From assembly GCA_050747525.1 (NCBI GenBank), contig JBOGOC010000079.1, positions 1 through 38,138 of the forward strand: 38,138 bases of DNA, written 5' to 3'. The first letter of the stretch is position 1, and each line of letters starts with the position of its first letter. Below are positions 8,664-16,614 of the stretch, in pieces. This DNA comes from JBOGOC01 sp050747525. GTDB lineage: Bacteria > Acidobacteriota > Polarisedimenticolia > JACPZX01 > DASXTC01. The position numbers were made by a program, and so were the translations under genes. Below the pieces are notes generated by a model. The model was not told the origin of the DNA. It did not search any database and saw only the letters and a list, made by a program, of their open reading frames with translations.

Positions 8664-9403
8664 GCGGCGAGCTGGCGTGGCTGCATCGCGAAGGGGCGTC
8701 GTGGCTGCATCGCCTCGATCCGGCCGCCAAGATCCTGGCCCTGGCCCTCTGCTTCGCCCTGGCCTGGATGGCCTGGCATCCGATCACGCTGGGAGCCCTG
8801 GCCGCGGCGCTGGTGGCCGGATTCGTCTCCACCCGCACCCTCGGGGTGCTGCGGCGATTCGGCGTCTTCCTCCTGGTCCTGTTCCTGGTCACGGCGCTCC
8901 TGTGGAGTCTCTTCTCGACCGAACCATCCGGTTGGAGCAAGGGGCTGCGCCAGGGCGCGCGCCTCGTGTTGATGCTGGCCACGGGCCTTCTCTTCCTGGC
9001 CGCCACGCGCGTGGAGGAGATCGCGGCCGGGCTGCGCCGCCTCGGTCTTCCCTTTCCGGTGGCCTTCTCCCTGTCGCTGGCGTTCCGGCTGCTTCCACTC
9101 CTGGCGTCCAGGGCGCACGCCATCGTGGAGGCGCAGGCGTGCCGCGGGCTGGATCCGCGCGAGGGATCCCTGCCGGCGCGCCTGCGGTCGGGTTTCCCGC
9201 TGGTGATCCCGCTGGTGCTGTCGAGCCTGCGGTCCGCCGCCGGCCTGGCCGCAGCTCTGGAATCGCGTGGCCTGGGGATGCATCCGCGCAGGACGTCGGT
9301 GATCGAGGGAAAGGTCGGGCCGGCCGAGATCGGAGCGGTGGCCCTGCCGGCCGTGCTGGCCGGGATTCTGTGTTTCCTGAGGATGAAAGGGCTGGTGCTA
9401 TAG
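8660..9403 (+). CDS. ecfT: ECF transporter transmembrane protein EcfT
   Basis: Inner-membrane scaffold (247 aa) that couples the ECF ATPases to an S component. It shows several hydrophobic helices (about 28-60, 67-90, 100-120, 220-245) and the two coupling-helix motifs that contact the ATPases, EAQACRGLD and LESRGLGMH, which match the family's paired Ala-Arg-Gly type motifs. The ATG at 8660 overlaps the ATPase stop. It is the last gene of this unit. A possible extended -10 element for the next gene covers its stop codon. Confidence 0.9.
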   Translation: MSGELAWLHREGASWLHRLDPAAKILALALCFALAWMAWHPITLGALAAALVAGFVSTRTLGVLRRFGVFLLVLFLVTALLWSLFSTEPSGWSKGLRQGARLVLMLATGLLFLAATRVEEIAAGLRRLGLPFPVAFSLSLAFRLLPLLASRAHAIVEAQACRGLDPREGSLPARLRSGFPLVIPLVLSSLRSAAGLAAALESRGLGMHPRRTSVIEGKVGPAEIGAVALPAVLAGILCFLRMKGLVL

Positions 9404-9404
9404 T
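9396..9404 (+). promoter_or_regulatory. Candidate extended -10 promoter for the ECF sigma gene
   Basis: TGcTATAGT (TG at 9396-9397, TATAGT at 9399-9404) is a good extended -10 without a clear -35. It overlaps the ecfT stop codon and would give a leader of about 85 nt containing a short CGCC-GTTAA-GGCG hairpin (about 9428-9440). Confidence 0.4.
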
Positions 9405-9495
9405 CCAGAAAAGGGCCGTCGGAGCAGGAATAAACCACGCCGTTAAGGCGGTTGCAGCGTTCATGATGGCGGCAGCCGCTGGTCAAAGGAGCCCC

Positions 9496-10134
9496 TTGTC
9501 CGTGAAGCCGGGCGCCACGGGCGCCAGAGGCACGTTCGAACAGCTGGCCAGGGAGCACATGAGCGCCCTCTACAACATGGCGCTGCGCCTGACGCGCAAC
9601 CCCAGCGAAGCCGAGGACCTCGTCCAGGACACCCTGCTGCGGGCCTACCGGTTCTTCAACCGCTACGAGCAGGGAACGAACTTCAAGGCCTGGGTGTTCA
9701 AGATTCTCAAGAACTCCTTCATCAACCGGTATCGCAAGGACCAGCAGATCCCCGAGACCGTCGACTTCTCCGCCATCGAGGAAGGTCTGGAGCGCCTCGT
9801 GGACGAGTCGTACCGCGAAGGCACGCCACCCGATCCGGAACAGGCTTTCCTGAGCGGCGTGGTGGACCACGAGATCGAGGAGGCCCTGGCGTCCCTCCCC
9901 GAAGAGTACCGGATGGTCTTTCTCATGGCCGTGCAGCAGGAGATGTCGTACAAAGAGATCGCCGCCGCGCTCTCCATCCCCATCGGCACGGTCATGTCGC
10001 GGCTTCACCGGGCGAGGCGCCTCATGCAGGCTCGCCTGACGGAGTACGGAAGACGCCGCCGTCTGACGGGACCGGAGGCCGCCGCTCCAGTGGACATCAA
10101 TCGCTACCGTCGCAGGGGAGACAGTCAGTCATGA
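9496..10134 (+). CDS. ECF (group 4) RNA polymerase sigma factor
   Basis: A sigma70-family factor containing only regions 2 and 4 (about 212 aa). Region 2 is visible in FEQLAREHMSALYNMALRLT, EAEDLVQDTLLRAYRFFNRY and TNFKAWVFKILKNSFIN. Region 4 is visible in ALASLPEEYRMVFLMAVQQE and YKEIAAALSIPIGTVMSRLH. The start is uncertain: TTG 9496 has AAAGGAG five bases upstream and is preferred, GTG 9502 is close by, and ATG 9463 or 9466 would add 11 or 10 residues without a visible ribosome-binding site. The stop overlaps the anti-sigma gene as ATGA, the usual arrangement for a sigma/anti-sigma pair. Confidence 0.92.
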   Translation: MSVKPGATGARGTFEQLAREHMSALYNMALRLTRNPSEAEDLVQDTLLRAYRFFNRYEQGTNFKAWVFKILKNSFINRYRKDQQIPETVDFSAIEEGLERLVDESYREGTPPDPEQAFLSGVVDHEIEEALASLPEEYRMVFLMAVQQEMSYKEIAAALSIPIGTVMSRLHRARRLMQARLTEYGRRRRLTGPEAAAPVDINRYRRRGDSQS

Positions 10135-10796
10135 CCGACGGGGGCTGCCGCGAGACGCGCGACCTGCTGGGCGCCTTCATCGACGATGAGCTCCCGTCCG
10201 ACCGCAGCCAGACCATCCAGGCGCACCTGCACCTGTGCGGCGGCTGCCAGGGGTTCCTGCGCATGGAGCAGTCGTTCAATCAGGAGGTGAAGGCGAGCCT
10301 GGCGTGGATCGAGGCCCCCTCCGGGATGATGGAGCGGCTGCGGGCGGGACTGGACGACGTCGACGGCAAGGAAGGAGGCCCGCGGCGCTCACGTCTCGTG
10401 CTGCCGGCGTGGGTGCGGTGGGGCGCCTACACCGTCGCGGCGGCCGTCGTCCTGGTCGTGCTCCTCGTGCCTGCACTGAGCCAATACGCGCCCGAGGTGT
10501 ACGACGGCGCCCGCAGGCAGCTCACGGGCGCGCAGCGGCACACGGCGACACTGGTCTGCTACGAGTGCGAGCGCGAGGGCGCGCCGATGGAAGCCCAGCG
10601 GCGGTGTCATGCCCCGGGACATCAGACCGGTCTGCGGTGTCCCGGGACCGGGCTCTGGCATCTCGTGGCCAACGACGCCACGCTGCCGATCATGCGCGAC
10701 CGTTCGCGGCGGGGGGAGACGGTGGAGGTGGAAGGGCGCTGGCTGGACGACATCCACTACGTGGACGCGCGCCAGATCAATCCTTCCGGAACGTGA
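10131..10796 (+). CDS. Zinc-finger membrane anti-sigma factor with Cys-rich outer domain
   Basis: A 221-aa single-pass protein that should hold the preceding ECF sigma factor at the membrane. The N-terminal ZAS domain carries the His-x3-Cys-x2-Cys motif (H32, C36, C39 in HLHLCGGC). One membrane helix spans about 98-118 (WGAYTVAAAVVLVVLLV). The outer domain holds four cysteines (C143, C146, C159, C170) and nearby histidines in CYECE...RRCHAPGH...LRCPG, which could bind metal or act as a thiol switch. Thioredoxin and TlpA-like genes follow, which fits redox sensing. The signal is inferred; the sigma/anti-sigma pairing is well supported by motif and overlap. Confidence 0.88.
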   Translation: MTDGGCRETRDLLGAFIDDELPSDRSQTIQAHLHLCGGCQGFLRMEQSFNQEVKASLAWIEAPSGMMERLRAGLDDVDGKEGGPRRSRLVLPAWVRWGAYTVAAAVVLVVLLVPALSQYAPEVYDGARRQLTGAQRHTATLVCYECEREGAPMEAQRRCHAPGHQTGLRCPGTGLWHLVANDATLPIMRDRSRRGETVEVEGRWLDDIHYVDARQINPSGT

Positions 10797-10844
10797 AACC
10801 CGGCGGCAATCAAGGGATTTCGTCGAACTGGCTGCGCGCGCATC

Positions 10845-10874
10845 TTGCCTGAGGGTGGGTGACGAGCCTATAAT
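10845..10874 (+). promoter_or_regulatory. Promoter of the thioredoxin gene
   Basis: TTGCCT (10845-10850), 18 nt, then a perfect TATAAT (10869-10874). The GTG start codon at 10882 begins seven bases after the -10, so the expected transcription start is on or next to it (leaderless). This is the best -10 match in the window. Confidence 0.75.
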
Positions 10875-10881
10875 CCGTTAC

Positions 10882-11211
10882 GTGGGTGAGACCCTGATCG
10901 ACATCAATGACCGGAACTTTGAGTCCGAGGTCGTTCGCTCCTCCCTACCCGTTCTCGTCGACTTCTCAGCAGAGTGGTGCGGCCCCTGCAAGAAGCTGGC
11001 CCCCATCGTGCAGGACCTCGCGCGCGAGTACCGGGGGCGGCTCAAGGTGGGCCACCTGGACATCGAGGCGAGCCCGGCCACGGCCGCCCAGTTCGGTGTG
11101 ATGTCGGTGCCCACCCTCATCTTCTTCAAGGACGGACAGCAGGCCGGCCACCTCGTGGGAGGCGTGTCAAGACGACAGCTGGAAGACGCCATTCGGAGGG
11201 TGATCGGTTGA
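10882..11211 (+). CDS. trxA: Thioredoxin
   Basis: A 109-aa cytoplasmic thioredoxin that reduces protein disulfides. The canonical active site is WCGPC (32-36) within LVDFSAEWCGPCKKLAP, followed by the cis-proline segment VMSVPTLIFFKDGQ and the C-terminal GGVSRRQLEDAI helix. The GTG start gives a standard-length thioredoxin; the frame is open upstream but carries anti-sigma shadow sequence. The stop overlaps the next start as TTGA. Translation of this mRNA is predicted to begin at its 5' end because the TATAAT box is only seven bases upstream. Confidence 0.95.
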   Translation: MGETLIDINDRNFESEVVRSSLPVLVDFSAEWCGPCKKLAPIVQDLAREYRGRLKVGHLDIEASPATAAQFGVMSVPTLIFFKDGQQAGHLVGGVSRRQLEDAIRRVIG

Positions 11212-11756
11212 GGCTCGCCGCGGCGCTGGCGCTTGCCGCACTGCTGGCGGGTGGCCTGCAGTCGCAGGCTCCGCAGGCAGCCGAGCGCGTGGCGGTGTCG
11301 CAGCCTCTCCCTGCCGAGGTGATTGCCGTGCAGAGCCTCGACGGGAGCATGATCGACCTGTCCGCGCGCCTGCGGACCCCTCAGGAAGGACGCGCCGCGC
11401 TGGTCGTCTTCTGGGGGACGTGGTGCGCCCCGTGCATCCGCGAGATCCCCGAGCTGAAGGAGCTGCAGAGGTTCTACGGGAAGCGCGGCCTGGAAGTCAT
11501 CGGCGTGGGACTGAAGAGCGGTGAGGAGACACTGTCAGGGTTGGCGAATGCGGCGGAGGCCCACGGGATCACCTACCCCATCTACTTCGACGCACGCGGC
11601 GAGGCGGCGCGCGTCTTCGGCGTGACGGCGCTGCCGGCCGCGGCGCTCATCGACGGTGCGGGCGTCGTGAGATGGATGGGCCCCTCGCTGCCCAAGGACA
11701 TCAACGAGCGCATCCAGGCCGCTTTGAGGCCGGGCGAGGACAGTGCAGGCAGGTGA
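11208..11756 (+). CDS. TlpA/ResA-like exported thiol-disulfide oxidoreductase
   Basis: A 182-aa envelope thioredoxin-fold protein. The N-terminus is a signal peptide or anchor (RLAAALALAALLAGG), followed by an AhpC/TlpA-type fold with WCAPC (72-76) in VVFWGTWCAPCIREIPELK and the cis-proline region VTALPAAALIDGAG. Such proteins reduce apocytochrome c or other envelope disulfides. The start is TTG 11208, with GGAGG eight bases upstream, overlapping the trxA stop. The pair gives one cytoplasmic and one exported thiol protein just downstream of a Cys-rich anti-sigma factor. Its 3' end overlaps hflX by 14 bases. Confidence 0.88.
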   Translation: MRLAAALALAALLAGGLQSQAPQAAERVAVSQPLPAEVIAVQSLDGSMIDLSARLRTPQEGRAALVVFWGTWCAPCIREIPELKELQRFYGKRGLEVIGVGLKSGEETLSGLANAAEAHGITYPIYFDARGEAARVFGVTALPAAALIDGAGVVRWMGPSLPKDINERIQAALRPGEDSAGR

Positions 11757-13047
11757 GTTGATCGCGCGGGAAAGAGCGATCCTCGTCGGAGTGGTTCTTC
11801 CGCACATGCGGCGGGAGGAAGGGGACGACCACCTCGAGGAGCTGGCGCGCCTGACCGAAACCGCGGGCGGCACCGTGGTCGAGCGCCTGCTTCAGGACAG
11901 AGACCATCTCGACGCCGCGTACTTCGTGGGGCGCGGCAAGGCCCAGGAGATCGGGGCCCACGCGCGGGGCCATCGCGCCGACCTGATCATCTTCGACGAC
12001 GACCTCTCTCCCGCGCAGATCCGGAATCTCGAGAAGCTGATCGGGGCCCGGGTGATCGATCGCTCCGGCCTCATCCTGGACATCTTCGCGCGCCGCGCGC
12101 GATCCCGCGAGTCGCGCACGCAGGTGGAGCTCGCGCAGCTGAACTACCTGTTGCCCCGCCTTGCGCGGCGGTGGACCCACCTGTCCCGGCAGGTGGGCGG
12201 TATCGGCGTGCGAGGCATCGGTGAGACGCAGATCGAGATCGACCGTCGTCTCATCCGCCGCCGCATCGCCAGGCTGGAAGGTGATCTCGGACGCATCGAG
12301 AAGGAGCGCTCTCTCCGGCGGTCCGGGCGCCGCGGGCTGGTGAAGGCGGCTCTCATCGGCTACACCAACTCCGGCAAGAGCACCCTGCTCAACGCCATGA
12401 CCCGATCGGACGCCTTCGTGGAGAATCGTCTGTTCGCCACGCTCGACCCGCTGGTGCGGCGGCTCGACTTGGGCCCCGGCCGCCAAGTGCTCCTCATCGA
12501 TACGGTCGGGTTCATCCGCAAGCTGCCCCACCACCTGGTGGCCTCGTTCCGCAGCACCCTCGAGGAGGCGGCCGACGCCGAGGTGCTGCTGCACGTCGTG
12601 GACCTGAGCCATCCGCGCTACGAGGAGCACATGGAGGTGACCCAGCAGGTGCTGGCCGGCATGGACATGGCGGGCAAGCCCACGCTGCTGCTCTTCAACA
12701 AGATCGACCAGGTCGAGGAGCCCGGTGTGCTGGAGCGGGCCCGACGGCTGCACGCGGACGCCCTCTTCCTTTCGGCCGCGAAGGGAGAGGGGCTTTCCGG
12801 CATCCGGGATCGTCTGGAGGCGATCCTGGAGGAGGATCAGGTCGAACGGGAGATCCGCCTGGAAACGCGCGACAGCGAGGCAATCGCCCGTGTCTACGCG
12901 CAGGCCGAGGTGCTGGACGCCCGCTATGCCAATGGTTATGTTGATCTCACCTTCAGGACCACGCGGGCGCGGGCCATGGCCCTTGCCCGATTGCACCGTG
13001 GTGGCGCGGATAACGGACACAACGGCGCGGGAGATCACGGCACATGA
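11743..13047 (+). CDS. hflX: GTPase HflX
   Basis: A ribosome-associated GTPase (434 aa) that splits stalled 70S ribosomes during stress. The N-terminal HflX domain includes AAYFVGRGKAQEI and LSPAQIRNLEKLI. The glycine-rich linker is GGIGVRGIGETQIEIDRR, and a coiled-coil stretch precedes the G domain. GTPase motifs are G1 GYTNSGKS (206-213), G3 DTVGF (253-257) and G4 NKID (319-322). The GTG start at 11743 lies inside the end of the TlpA-like gene; a TTG at 11758 is an alternative. The stop overlaps the ddl start as ATGA. Confidence 0.95.
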   Translation: MQAGELIARERAILVGVVLPHMRREEGDDHLEELARLTETAGGTVVERLLQDRDHLDAAYFVGRGKAQEIGAHARGHRADLIIFDDDLSPAQIRNLEKLIGARVIDRSGLILDIFARRARSRESRTQVELAQLNYLLPRLARRWTHLSRQVGGIGVRGIGETQIEIDRRLIRRRIARLEGDLGRIEKERSLRRSGRRGLVKAALIGYTNSGKSTLLNAMTRSDAFVENRLFATLDPLVRRLDLGPGRQVLLIDTVGFIRKLPHHLVASFRSTLEEAADAEVLLHVVDLSHPRYEEHMEVTQQVLAGMDMAGKPTLLLFNKIDQVEEPGVLERARRLHADALFLSAAKGEGLSGIRDRLEAILEEDQVEREIRLETRDSEAIARVYAQAEVLDARYANGYVDLTFRTTRARAMALARLHRGGADNGHNGAGDHGT

Positions 13048-14165
13048 GCCGCATCCGGGTGGGAGTCATCTTCGGCGGACGATCCGTGGAGCACGAGGTC
13101 TCGCTGGTGTCCGCGCGCGCCGTGCTGAACCATCTGGATCGCACCCGTTACGAGGTCGTTCCCATCGGCATCACGCATGCGGGGCGCTGGCTCACCTCCG
13201 CAGATGCGCGGGGCCTCCTCGACGCCGGCCTGGAGACGGCGCAGGCCACGCCCGCCGCGCTCACCGGGGATCCCACCGTCGGGGGGCTCGTCCCCATCGG
13301 CAACGGACATGGGGCGAACGTCGCCCTGGACGTCGTGTTCCCGCTGGTGCACGGCACCGGTGGAGAGGACGGCACCCTGCAGGGTCTGCTGGAGCTGGCC
13401 GGGCTTCCCTACGTCGGCTCGGGGGTTCTTGGATCGAGCCTGGGGATGGACAAGGGGACGATGAAGGCGGTCTTCCAGTCCGCCGGCCTGGCCTGCGCTC
13501 CGTGGATTCTCGTGTCGGCGCGCCGCGTGGCCGAGGATCCGGCGGGCATCGCCCGCGAGGTGGACGCGGCCTTCGGGTATCCCTGTTTCACCAAGCCGGC
13601 CAACGGCGGGTCGAGCGTGGGCGTGAGGAAGGTGAAGTCACCGGCCGGTCTCGCGGCGGGGCTTCAAGAGGCCGCGCAGTACGACCGGCGTGTGGTGATC
13701 GAGCAGGGGGTCGAGGGCCAGGAGGTCGAATGCGCGGTGCTGGGCAACGACGCGCCGCAGGCCTCGGTGGTGGGAGAGATCGTCCCCTGTCACGAGTTCT
13801 ACGACTACAGCGCCAAGTACATCGATCAGGGGTCCGAGCTCATCATCCCGGCCCGCATCACCGCCCAGCAGGCCGCCACGGTGCAGCAGATGTCGCTGAC
13901 GGCCTTCAAGGCGCTGGACTTGGCCGGCATGGCCAGGGTGGATTTCTTCGTGCGCCGCTCCGACGGCGCCGTTCTCATCAACGAGGTCAACACCATCCCC
14001 GGATTCACGCCGATCAGCATGTACCCACGGCTTTGGGAGGCGAGCGGCCTGGCGTTCCCCGCCCTCGTGGACCGGCTGGTCCAGCTCGCGCTGGAGCGTC
14101 ACGCGGACCGGCAGAAGGCGCGCAAGGACTTCTCACCCGGGCAGGAGGCGCCCGGGACCCGCTGA
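13044..14165 (+). CDS. ddl: D-alanine--D-alanine ligase
   Basis: ATP-grasp enzyme (373 aa) that makes the D-Ala-D-Ala dipeptide for peptidoglycan. Family motifs include the N-terminal GVIFGGRSVEHEVSLVSA, HGTGGEDGTLQGLLEL (ATP-site loop), PYVGSGVLGSSLGMDK, CFTKPANGGSSVGV, the omega-loop EFYDYSAKY containing the D-Ala-type tyrosine, and the metal site INEVNTIPGFT. It is 373 aa, slightly longer than short E. coli DdlB. The ATG overlaps the hflX stop; GGGAGA lies about nine bases upstream. It should be essential unless a second ddl exists elsewhere. Confidence 0.96.
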   Translation: MSRIRVGVIFGGRSVEHEVSLVSARAVLNHLDRTRYEVVPIGITHAGRWLTSADARGLLDAGLETAQATPAALTGDPTVGGLVPIGNGHGANVALDVVFPLVHGTGGEDGTLQGLLELAGLPYVGSGVLGSSLGMDKGTMKAVFQSAGLACAPWILVSARRVAEDPAGIAREVDAAFGYPCFTKPANGGSSVGVRKVKSPAGLAAGLQEAAQYDRRVVIEQGVEGQEVECAVLGNDAPQASVVGEIVPCHEFYDYSAKYIDQGSELIIPARITAQQAATVQQMSLTAFKALDLAGMARVDFFVRRSDGAVLINEVNTIPGFTPISMYPRLWEASGLAFPALVDRLVQLALERHADRQKARKDFSPGQEAPGTR

Positions 14166-14174
14166 CGGCAACGG

Positions 14175-14762
14175 ATGATGCTCGACTCCAACGTCCTCGT
14201 CCTCAACAGGCTCTTCCAGGCGATTCAGGTGACCTCCGTCCGCAAGGCCTTCTGCCTGCTCTACAAGGGGCAGGTGAAGGCGGTCGAGCCTGACTACTCC
14301 ACCTACAGCTGGGAGAACTGGTGTGACATCCCCGTGCAGCCCGACGAGGACGCCATCACCACGCCGGGGATGCGGATCAAGATCCCGCGCGTCATCGTGC
14401 TGCTGCACTACGACGCGCTGCCCCGCCACGAGGTGCGCTTCACGCGCAAGAACATCTACTTCCGCGACAGGAACCGCTGCCAGTACTGCGGGACGCGCTA
14501 CTCCACGCGCGAGCTGAACCTGGATCACGTCATCCCGCTGTCGCGCGGCGGTAAGTCGACCTGGGACAACGTGGTCTGCTGCTGCCTGGAGTGCAACGCG
14601 CGCAAGGGGAACAACCTCCCCTCCGAGGTGGGGATGACGCTGCTGAAGCCTCCACTCAAGCCACGGTGGCATCCGCTGGTCAAGGTGTCCTTCTCGGGTG
14701 CCCAGTACGAGTCGTGGCGGAACTTCCTCGACATCGCCTACTGGAACGTCGAGCTGGACTGA
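14175..14762 (+). CDS. HNH endonuclease-domain protein
   Basis: A 195-aa protein of the family usually annotated as HNH endonuclease, often found in Acidobacteriota, Myxococcota and cyanobacteria. The beta-beta-alpha-metal core has CQYCG, then LNLDHVIPLSRGG (catalytic Asp-His) and WDNVVCCCLECNARKGN, giving two Cys-x2-Cys zinc pairs around the HNH residues. The N-terminal 90 residues (LVLNRLFQAIQVTSVRKAF...) are conserved in this family. Two adjacent ATGs (14175, 14178) are possible starts, nine bases after ddl. The cellular role is unknown. Its last 25 bases overlap the 3' end of the convergent gene. Confidence 0.88.
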   Translation: MMLDSNVLVLNRLFQAIQVTSVRKAFCLLYKGQVKAVEPDYSTYSWENWCDIPVQPDEDAITTPGMRIKIPRVIVLLHYDALPRHEVRFTRKNIYFRDRNRCQYCGTRYSTRELNLDHVIPLSRGGKSTWDNVVCCCLECNARKGNNLPSEVGMTLLKPPLKPRWHPLVKVSFSGAQYESWRNFLDIAYWNVELD

Positions 14763-15796
14763 TCGCTCTCGCCCGCGGCCGGCTCGCTCTCCTTCTCCTG
14801 ATCCATGGTGCGCTTCGCGCGCGCCATGGCGCGCACCGCGGCATCGAAGAGCCCGTTGAGGCCTGAAGCCTTCACCGAAACGGTGGTGGCCGACGGGTCC
14901 AGGTGGGGCTCGCTCTCCAGCACGAGGCCGCCGAAGGAGATCTGCTTCAGCCAGCCGGCCAGGTCACCGGCCATTTTTTCGCGATCCTGCTGCGGGACGG
15001 ACGGGGCGAAATGGAGCACCACTTCGCCTGTGGCCTCCGTCGCCGAGAGAGGATCCAGGACGAAGGAGAGCCCCGACACGCCGGTCAGCGCGGGCGCCGC
15101 GCCCACGGCGCCGGGCAGGGACGCCATCAGGCGCCCCAGCGAGCCATCCCGATCGATCACCGCCCCGCGCACCGGGTGCGAGCCTTCGGGAGGCAGGAGC
15201 GCCTGGACGGCCTGATTGCCGGCGGGGGGCGCTCCCCCCGGGTTCTCGGCGGCCACCAGCAGATCCACTCCGCGCTGGGTGGCCTCCAGATCGGAGCCCC
15301 AGCCGATGGTGCTGCTGCGCGCGAAGAAGTATCCGGGGATCCGGGCCCCGGGGAACGAGGTGAGCCCCTCGCCCGCGTGATCGACCCGGTGCACGAGCGG
15401 CTCGCCGTTGCGTCCCGCCTTCCACAGCGCGATGTCGATGGAAAGCCCGAAGAGCCGCCCGGTGGGTGAGAGGCTCAGGGCGACGAAGTGTCCGTCCGTG
15501 CCGGTTTCCTGGGGACGGAAGGTCCACACCACCTCGAACGGCGCGAGCTTGCCGGTGGGAGCAGGCTCGTCCGAATCCCGCCCCATGTGATCGAAGGCGC
15601 CCTTCACCCACAGGTTGTCCGGCTCCAGCCGCATGATCATCAGCCCCACACCATCGGCCGGCAGGAGCGTGACGGGAGCAGGCAGTGGAACGGGGGCCGT
15701 GAAGTGCCGCCAGGTCATCCAGGCCCCGACTCCCAGCACGGCCAGGCCGAGAAACGCGGCGGCGCCACAGCCGATGGCAATGGAGCGCGGCCTCAT
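14738..15796 (-). CDS. Membrane-anchored or exported protein of unknown function
   Basis: I do not recognise this 352-aa protein. It starts MRPRSIAIGCGAAAFLGL with one hydrophobic helix (about 7-29), followed by a proline-rich linker and a soluble domain with no cysteines visible in the bulk, so most of it should lie outside the cytoplasm. The C-terminus is acidic and Ser/Glu-rich. A GGAGG nine bases before ATG 15796 fixes the start; a longer frame to 15841 lacks this. It is divergent from the rhomboid gene with only 38 bp between starts and convergent with the HNH gene, overlapping it by 25 bp. It might be a rhomboid substrate, on position alone. Confidence 0.75.
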   Translation of the reverse strand: MRPRSIAIGCGAAAFLGLAVLGVGAWMTWRHFTAPVPLPAPVTLLPADGVGLMIMRLEPDNLWVKGAFDHMGRDSDEPAPTGKLAPFEVVWTFRPQETGTDGHFVALSLSPTGRLFGLSIDIALWKAGRNGEPLVHRVDHAGEGLTSFPGARIPGYFFARSSTIGWGSDLEATQRGVDLLVAAENPGGAPPAGNQAVQALLPPEGSHPVRGAVIDRDGSLGRLMASLPGAVGAAPALTGVSGLSFVLDPLSATEATGEVVLHFAPSVPQQDREKMAGDLAGWLKQISFGGLVLESEPHLDPSATTVSVKASGLNGLFDAAVRAMARAKRTMDQEKESEPAAGESDQSSSTFQ

Positions 15797-15798
15797 CG

Positions 15799-15828
15799 TT
15801 GAGCGCCTCCGCAACGCTGTGCTAGTCT
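15799..15828 (+). promoter_or_regulatory. Promoter of the rhomboid gene
   Basis: TTGAGC (15799-15804), 18 nt, then TAGTCT (15823-15828) with an extended TG at 15820-15821. The ATG at 15835 begins six bases after the -10, again predicting a leaderless mRNA. The promoter fills almost the whole 38-bp gap to the divergent gene. Confidence 0.55.
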
Positions 15829-15834
15829 CGCCGC

Positions 15835-16566
15835 ATGCCACCCCGGTATCACGACGCGCCCAGGCTCTCCTTCGGCGGCCCCGTCACGCCGGCCGTAAAG
15901 ATCCTTCTCCTCATCAATGTCTCCATCTTCGTCCTGGAGCTGTTCATCGCCGGATTGGGAGGCGAGGAAGCCTGGGGCACCTTCCGTGACATCTTCGCGC
16001 TCAATCCACCGGAGGCCCTCTTCGGATTCAGGGTCTGGCAGTTCGTCACCTACATGTTCCTGCATTCGCCGACCTCCATCTTCCACATCCTCTTCAACAT
16101 GCTGGTCCTGTGGATGTTCGGGTCGGACGTTGAACGTGTGTGGGGCCCCCGACGTTTCACCCGATACTACCTGATCACCGGCGTAGGGGCGGGGCTCGTC
16201 AACTGCCTCTTCATGCAGAATCAGACGCTGGGAGCCAGCGGGGCCATTTTCGGCGTGATCGTCGCCTACGCGATGCTGTTCCCTACCCGGACCATCCTGT
16301 TCTGGGGACTCTTTCCGATGTCGGCCCGGCAGTTCGCCCTCCTCCTTGCGGCCATCGAGCTGCTCACGCTCGGAGCGCTGTCGCCGGATGGGGTGGCGCG
16401 CTTCGCGCACCTGGGAGGCGCGCTGACCGGCTACCTGCTGATCAAGGGATTCTGGGATCCCCGCCGCCTCGTCTCGGATCTGCGCTGGCGAATGCGGCGG
16501 AGGCGCTTCCGCACCATCCAGAAGGAAGACCAGCGGGACCGGGGGCCGTTCTATCCCCATCACTGA
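15835..16566 (+). CDS. Rhomboid-family intramembrane serine protease
   Basis: A 243-aa polytopic membrane protease that cleaves transmembrane substrates. Six hydrophobic segments are visible. The catalytic serine is Ser135 in LGASGAIFG and its partner is His192 in ARFAHLGGALTGY. The helix HSPTSIFHILFNMLVLWMFG carries the conserved His and Asn of the active-site pocket. The C-terminal 40 residues are basic and cytoplasmic (WRMRRRRFRTIQKED). No ribosome-binding site precedes the ATG, consistent with the -10 only six bases upstream. Confidence 0.93.
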   Translation: MPPRYHDAPRLSFGGPVTPAVKILLLINVSIFVLELFIAGLGGEEAWGTFRDIFALNPPEALFGFRVWQFVTYMFLHSPTSIFHILFNMLVLWMFGSDVERVWGPRRFTRYYLITGVGAGLVNCLFMQNQTLGASGAIFGVIVAYAMLFPTRTILFWGLFPMSARQFALLLAAIELLTLGALSPDGVARFAHLGGALTGYLLIKGFWDPRRLVSDLRWRMRRRRFRTIQKEDQRDRGPFYPHH

Positions 16567-16580
16567 CCGGCCGACCGCTC

Positions 16581-16614
16581 AGTTGCAGGCCTGCGCTAGT
16601 TGCAGGCCTGATCC
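16581..16614. repeat. 17-bp tandem duplication at a stop codon
   Basis: AGTTGCAGGCCTG occurs at 16581-16593 and again at 16598-16610, giving a 17-bp period that brackets the TAG of the exported-protein gene. In another frame the repeat also ends in a QACN-stop sequence. It looks like a recent slippage event that may have set the present stop codon. Confidence 0.7.
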
